From JACNIZ01 sp964344765 (GTDB lineage: Bacteria; Planctomycetota; UBA1135): a DNA stretch of 64,000 nucleotides. The stretch covers positions 124,001 through 188,000 of the forward strand of contig CAYFOM010000001.1 of assembly GCA_964344765.1 (NCBI GenBank), read 5' to 3'. Every line of letters starts with the position of its first letter. Positions within the stretch are counted from its first letter, which is position 1. Shown here piece after piece: positions 60,713-64,000 of this stretch. A program made the position numbers and the translations under genes. The notes below the pieces were generated by a model, which worked only from the letters and a program-made list of their open reading frames with translations, ran no database searches and was not told where the DNA came from.

Positions 60713-63430
60713 ATGCCTATATCTCAACCGTCGACTCCCGTTTCCAACGCGGATTCCCTTCCCAAGAAGGGGGTGTGCGGCGAGCGGCTACGGCTGGCGG
60801 TTCGGATCGCTCTGATCTGCAGTTTTCTATGCGTCGGCGTGGCATATATCTTTTTCCTATCCTCGGTTCGCAACGAGGAATTGCTGCTATTCGATGAGGA
60901 ACGCCGCTCGGCAAGGCAACTGGAGGCGGTGACGTCGGAGGAATTGAGGGTGGCCACCGGCGACCTCAATTTGATTGTCGAAATGCTGGAGCAGCCGGAA
61001 CGGTGGGAGGGCACTCAGTTATCCACCGGCGCCATCCAAAGCTTCCAGGAGTTCTTTTTTTCCATGGCATCGCAGCGCGCGAGCTATGACCAAATCCGCG
61101 TGTTGGACCTCACTGGCATGGAGGTCATCCGCGTCAATTGGAAAGACGGTCACGCCTCGATTGTGCCGCCGGACCGATTGCAGAATAAAGGCAACCGCTA
61201 CTACTTCACCGACACCTTCAACTTAGAGGAAGGTGAAGTCTTCGTATCCCCATTCGACTTAAATATCGAGCATGGCGAGATTGAAAAACCAATCAAGCCA
61301 ATGTTGCGTTTGGGTCGGCCCATCATTGACCCATTCGGCCAAAAACGCGGCATCGTCTTGATTAATTATCTGGGCGACAGTTTGCTGAATCGAATTGCTT
61401 CCTTTTCCGAGGCCGAGGGTTTTTATCCGTTGTTGGTCAACAAGGACGGTTACTTTTTGAAGGGGCTGACCCGCGAAGACGAATGGGGATTCATGATGCC
61501 CGGCCGCGAAGACAAAACCTTCGCCAAGCTGTTTCCGGATGCTTGGGAACACTTCATCAGTGCCGAGGAAGGCCAATTTCAAACCGACCGCGGTTTGTTT
61601 ACTACGCGTGGCATTACCATTGCCCACAAGAACGGTGAAGCGGCGCGAGAATGGCGCTTAGCGTTGTTTGTTCCGGAGCAGCAGTTAGCTGCCGGGCCGG
61701 CGGCTTTAGCGCGAGTCATGCTGGTATTACTGGCGATGCTGATCACGATGTTCTCGATCGCTTCGTGGAAGTTCGCCGGCGTTCGTTTGGCGCGTCAAGA
61801 ATCGGAACGCAACTTGGTCAAAGCCAAAAAACGCGCCGAGGCGGCGTCCATTGCCAAGAGTAGTTTCTTGGCCAACATGAGTCATGAAATCCGCACGCCT
61901 ATGAACGGTGTGATCGGCATGACCGAGCTGTTGCAGAGCACCGAGCTCACTCCCGAACAAGCGCGATTTGCCGAAACCATTCGCATATCCGGCGACGCGT
62001 TGCTGTTGTTGATCAACGACATTCTCGACTTCTCCAAAATCGAGGCGGGCAAACTCGACTTGGAAGAAATTGACTTTGACCTGCGGGCGCTGGTGGAGGA
62101 GGTCACTCAACTCTTGGCGCCAAAAGCCGAGGAAAAGGGCATCGAGTTCTGCGGCTTCCTGGATTTAAATGTGCAAGAAACGGCCGTGGGGGACCCTGGT
62201 CGCCTGCGTCAGATTTTGCTGAACTTGCTCGGCAACGCGCTGAAATTCACCGAGCCGGGAGGAGAGGTGACGTTGCGGCTTTCGCTTGCCAACGAGGCGG
62301 AAGGTCAAATGCGCATTCGCGGCGAGATTCGCGATACCGGCATCGGCATCTCCGAGGAAGGGCAAGCCAAATTGTTTGAGTCGTTTACCCAGGAAGATGC
62401 TTCGACTACGCGAAAGTATGGCGGAACTGGGCTAGGTTTGGCGATCTGCAAACATTTGACTCGCATGATGGGCGGTGAGATTGGAGTGCAAAGCAAGGCC
62501 GGGGTCGGCACGACTTTCTGGTTTGAAATTGAATTAGGCATTCAGGATACGGTGGCAATATCCCAGGAAGCACCACCGGCAAGTTTGCATGGCCAGCGCG
62601 TTTTGGTCGTCGACGATTTTGCTACCAATCGCGAGATCTTGCAGCTTCAATTGGAGTCTTGGGGATGCGATGTTGTTGCAGTGAACAACGGCTTTCAAGC
62701 CCTCGAATGTTTGGAAAGTGGGACGAACAATCAAAAGTTTTTCGACTTGATCCTCGTCGATATGCAAATGCCGGGCATGAGCGGTGAGGACCTCGGCGCG
62801 CGGGTACTGGAAGAACCCGCCTTTGGCCAACCCATCTTGGTCATGTTGACGTCGGCGGGTTTGGTTGGCGAGGCCAAGCGCGTACGAGAGTTAGGCTTCC
62901 ACGCACACCTGACCAAGCCGGTGCGGCAAAAGAATTTGCGCCGCTGTTTAGAGCGATTGGTTGGCGCGCAGCTTCGTCAAACTTCGAACTCAGAAATCGT
63001 TGTAGCAGCGCCAGAGATCATCGAATTGCCGTCTACGCTAACCGGTCGCGTGCTGCTCGCGGATGATAATCGCGTCAATCAGGCGGTGGCGGTCGGCATG
63101 TTGAAAAAGTTGGGCTTAGAGGTGGTCTGCGTCGAAAACGGCCGTTTGGCGTTGGAAGAGTCTTTAAAGCAAAGTTACGACGTCATCCTGATGGATTGCC
63201 AAATGCCGGAAATGGATGGCTTTGAAGCCACGCAGCATATCCGCCAATCCAATGGCATCAATGAGCAAACGCCGATTGTGGCGATGACGGCCAATGCGCT
63301 GCGTGGCGACCGGCAGAGGTGCTTGGACGCCGGTATGGATGACTACCTCGCCAAGCCGGTGAAGTTCGACGATCTGCGCCGCACGCTGGCGTCATGGTTG
63401 GGCAACAAAAAATGGCCGGACTGCGCGTAG
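60713..63430 (+). CDS. Hybrid histidine kinase with periplasmic sensor and two receiver domains
   Basis: The ATG at 60713 gives 905 residues (a GTG at 60704 is in frame). A membrane helix (RIALICSFLCVGVAYIFFLS) precedes a periplasmic PDC/dCache-like sensor from about 50 to 325 (MEVIRVNWKDGHASIVPPDR, FYPLLVNKDGYFLKGL), then a second helix (ALARVMLVLLAMLITMFSIA). HisKA has ANMSHEIRTPMNGVIGMTEL with the phospho-accepting His; the HATPase has LLNLLGNALKFTEPGG, DTGIGISEEGQ and YGGTGLGLAICKHL. REC1 contains ILVDMQMPGMSGED and REC2 VILMDCQMPEMDGF, both with DD and Lys (LTKPVR, LAKPVK). No DNA-binding domain follows. Its signal and partner are unknown. Confidence 0.9.
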   Translation: MPISQPSTPVSNADSLPKKGVCGERLRLAVRIALICSFLCVGVAYIFFLSSVRNEELLLFDEERRSARQLEAVTSEELRVATGDLNLIVEMLEQPERWEGTQLSTGAIQSFQEFFFSMASQRASYDQIRVLDLTGMEVIRVNWKDGHASIVPPDRLQNKGNRYYFTDTFNLEEGEVFVSPFDLNIEHGEIEKPIKPMLRLGRPIIDPFGQKRGIVLINYLGDSLLNRIASFSEAEGFYPLLVNKDGYFLKGLTREDEWGFMMPGREDKTFAKLFPDAWEHFISAEEGQFQTDRGLFTTRGITIAHKNGEAAREWRLALFVPEQQLAAGPAALARVMLVLLAMLITMFSIASWKFAGVRLARQESERNLVKAKKRAEAASIAKSSFLANMSHEIRTPMNGVIGMTELLQSTELTPEQARFAETIRISGDALLLLINDILDFSKIEAGKLDLEEIDFDLRALVEEVTQLLAPKAEEKGIEFCGFLDLNVQETAVGDPGRLRQILLNLLGNALKFTEPGGEVTLRLSLANEAEGQMRIRGEIRDTGIGISEEGQAKLFESFTQEDASTTRKYGGTGLGLAICKHLTRMMGGEIGVQSKAGVGTTFWFEIELGIQDTVAISQEAPPASLHGQRVLVVDDFATNREILQLQLESWGCDVVAVNNGFQALECLESGTNNQKFFDLILVDMQMPGMSGEDLGARVLEEPAFGQPILVMLTSAGLVGEAKRVRELGFHAHLTKPVRQKNLRRCLERLVGAQLRQTSNSEIVVAAPEIIELPSTLTGRVLLADDNRVNQAVAVGMLKKLGLEVVCVENGRLALEESLKQSYDVILMDCQMPEMDGFEATQHIRQSNGINEQTPIVAMTANALRGDRQRCLDAGMDDYLAKPVKFDDLRRTLASWLGNKKWPDCA

Positions 63431-63442
63431 CAATCCGGCCAT
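63407..63442 (-). terminator. Terminator of pckA, inside the 3' end of the kinase gene
   Basis: On the minus strand the stem ATGGCCGGA/TCCGGCCAT, with a 13-base loop, is followed by TTTTTTGTTG. The stem covers the kinase stop codon region, and pckA ends 20 bases upstream of it. Confidence 0.8.
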
Positions 63443-63461
63443 GAGTTGAACCAAGTTCAGC

Positions 63462-64000
63462 TTACATTACGGCTTCTAAGCCTAAGCCGCCGAAGCCCTT
63501 CTCCTCGAAATTGGCGCGGAACATATCACGCAGCTTCTCGGCAGCGGCATCGTAGGCTTCTTTGTCTTCCCAAGTGTTGCGCGGGTCCAAAATCTCGGAC
63601 GGAACGCCCGGGCAGCTGGTCGGCATCTTCAAGTTGAAGACCGGGTGCATTTGGTATTCGACCTTGCCTTCATCCAAGTCGCCGGCCAACGCCGCATCGA
63701 GCAGCGCGCGGGTGTGACCGATGGAAATGCGCTTGCCTACGCCGTAAGCACCGCCACCCCAACCGGTGTTCAGCAAGATGCAGCGAGTCTGGTGCTGCTC
63801 CATCTTCTCGGCCAAACGCTCGGCGTAAACCGAAGGCTGGTGGGCCATAAACGGCGCGCCGAAGCAAGCGGAGAACGCCGCCTTGGGTTCGGTAATGCCA
63901 ACTTCGGTACCTGCCAGCTTGGCGGTGAAGCCTTGCACGAAGTGGTACATCACATCCTTCGGCTCGAGCACGGCGACCGGCGGCAACACGCCGAAAGCGT
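63462..64000 (-). CDS. pckA: Phosphoenolpyruvate carboxykinase (ATP), C-terminal part
   Basis: The frame runs off the right edge, so the N-terminal part is missing and about 178 C-terminal residues are visible. FGVLPPVAVLEPKDVMYHF, FTAKLAGTEVGITEPKAAFS, ACFGAPFMAHQPSVYAERLA, CILLNTGWGGGAYGVGKRIS and ISIGHTRALLDAALAGDLDE match the ATP-dependent PckA family (ACFGAPF and NTGWxGGxYGxGKR). It converts oxaloacetate to phosphoenolpyruvate, the first step of gluconeogenesis, in the cytoplasm. It is terminated by the hairpin at 63407-63442. Confidence 0.93.
   Translation of the reverse strand, partial: AFGVLPPVAVLEPKDVMYHFVQGFTAKLAGTEVGITEPKAAFSACFGAPFMAHQPSVYAERLAEKMEQHQTRCILLNTGWGGGAYGVGKRISIGHTRALLDAALAGDLDEGKVEYQMHPVFNLKMPTSCPGVPSEILDPRNTWEDKEAYDAAAEKLRDMFRANFEEKGFGGLGLEAVM

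Noticed and set aside
1..64000. CRISPR array, insertion sequence or prophage
   Set aside because: No regularly spaced direct repeats, transposase motifs or phage structural genes were recognised anywhere in the window.

Overview
The window reads as a chromosomal segment of a Planctomycetota bacterium, probably aquatic. The inference rests on gene content: sulfatases, a sulfatase fused to a multi-haem cytochrome tail, a PQQ-type propeller joined to ThuA, FG-GAP/ASPIC-UnbV proteins, sialate O-acetylesterase-like SGNH proteins, pseudopilin-like proteins, many secreted proteins with weak Shine-Dalgarno sites, and a CxxSNRI-type C-terminus on one secreted propeller. No marker gene fixes the genus. 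There is no insertion sequence, phage, integrase or CRISPR array. Coding density is high, and no stretch over about 300 bases lacks a gene.

Layout. 1-5576: a tightly packed operon of exported amidohydrolase paralogues, the last two lacking the metal-binding HxH, closed by a strong terminator. 5708-8254: a peroxiredoxin fold without its peroxidatic Cys, a TrpD2-like protein, and a lipoprotein joining a CX5R phosphatase domain to a cytochrome c'-like CxxCH domain behind a consensus sigma-54 promoter. 8351-12372: a degenerate pseudopilin, topoisomerase III with a lysine-rich tail, and cytidine deaminase. 12388-13911: two secreted unknowns. 13966-17583: four overlapping genes for two ABC transporter ATPase/permease pairs. 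17634-24399: a pseudopilin, an SGNH esterase, a lipoprotein, a PDZ/toroid protein, a truncated YbjQ, tRNA-Arg(CCU), a secreted protein and PadR with its palindrome. 24459-31444: an aspartyl-protease-like protein, a three-repeat secreted protein, a GH20 hexosaminidase and a large exported unknown. 31563-43650: a class V aminotransferase, a second SGNH esterase, small genes, the two sulfatases, the propeller-ThuA protein and a lipoprotein. 43693-50056: a DASS transporter and a sugar-oxidation cluster (SDR, TIM-barrel isomerase, Gfo/Idh, aldo-keto reductase, second TIM barrel). 50146-54044: a peroxiredoxin with in-frame TGA, an Asp-box protein and a di-haem peroxidase. 54081-60643: a UnbV protein, then an ether-lipid/glycerolipid operon (alkyl-DHAP synthase-like, GlpD, lipid kinase). 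60713-64000: a hybrid histidine kinase and the 3' end of pckA.

The most notable finding is the gene at 50146-50673. It is an exported BCP-type peroxiredoxin whose peroxidatic cysteine codon is TGA, followed at bacterial SECIS spacing by an 8-bp hairpin with a G in the apical loop. It is very probably a selenoprotein, which ordinary gene callers would break in two.

Together the genes suggest a heterotroph that degrades sulfated and acetylated polysaccharides, oxidises the released sugars, and invests in exported redox proteins and unusual membrane lipids. All functions are inferred from sequence motifs and family knowledge, without database searches.
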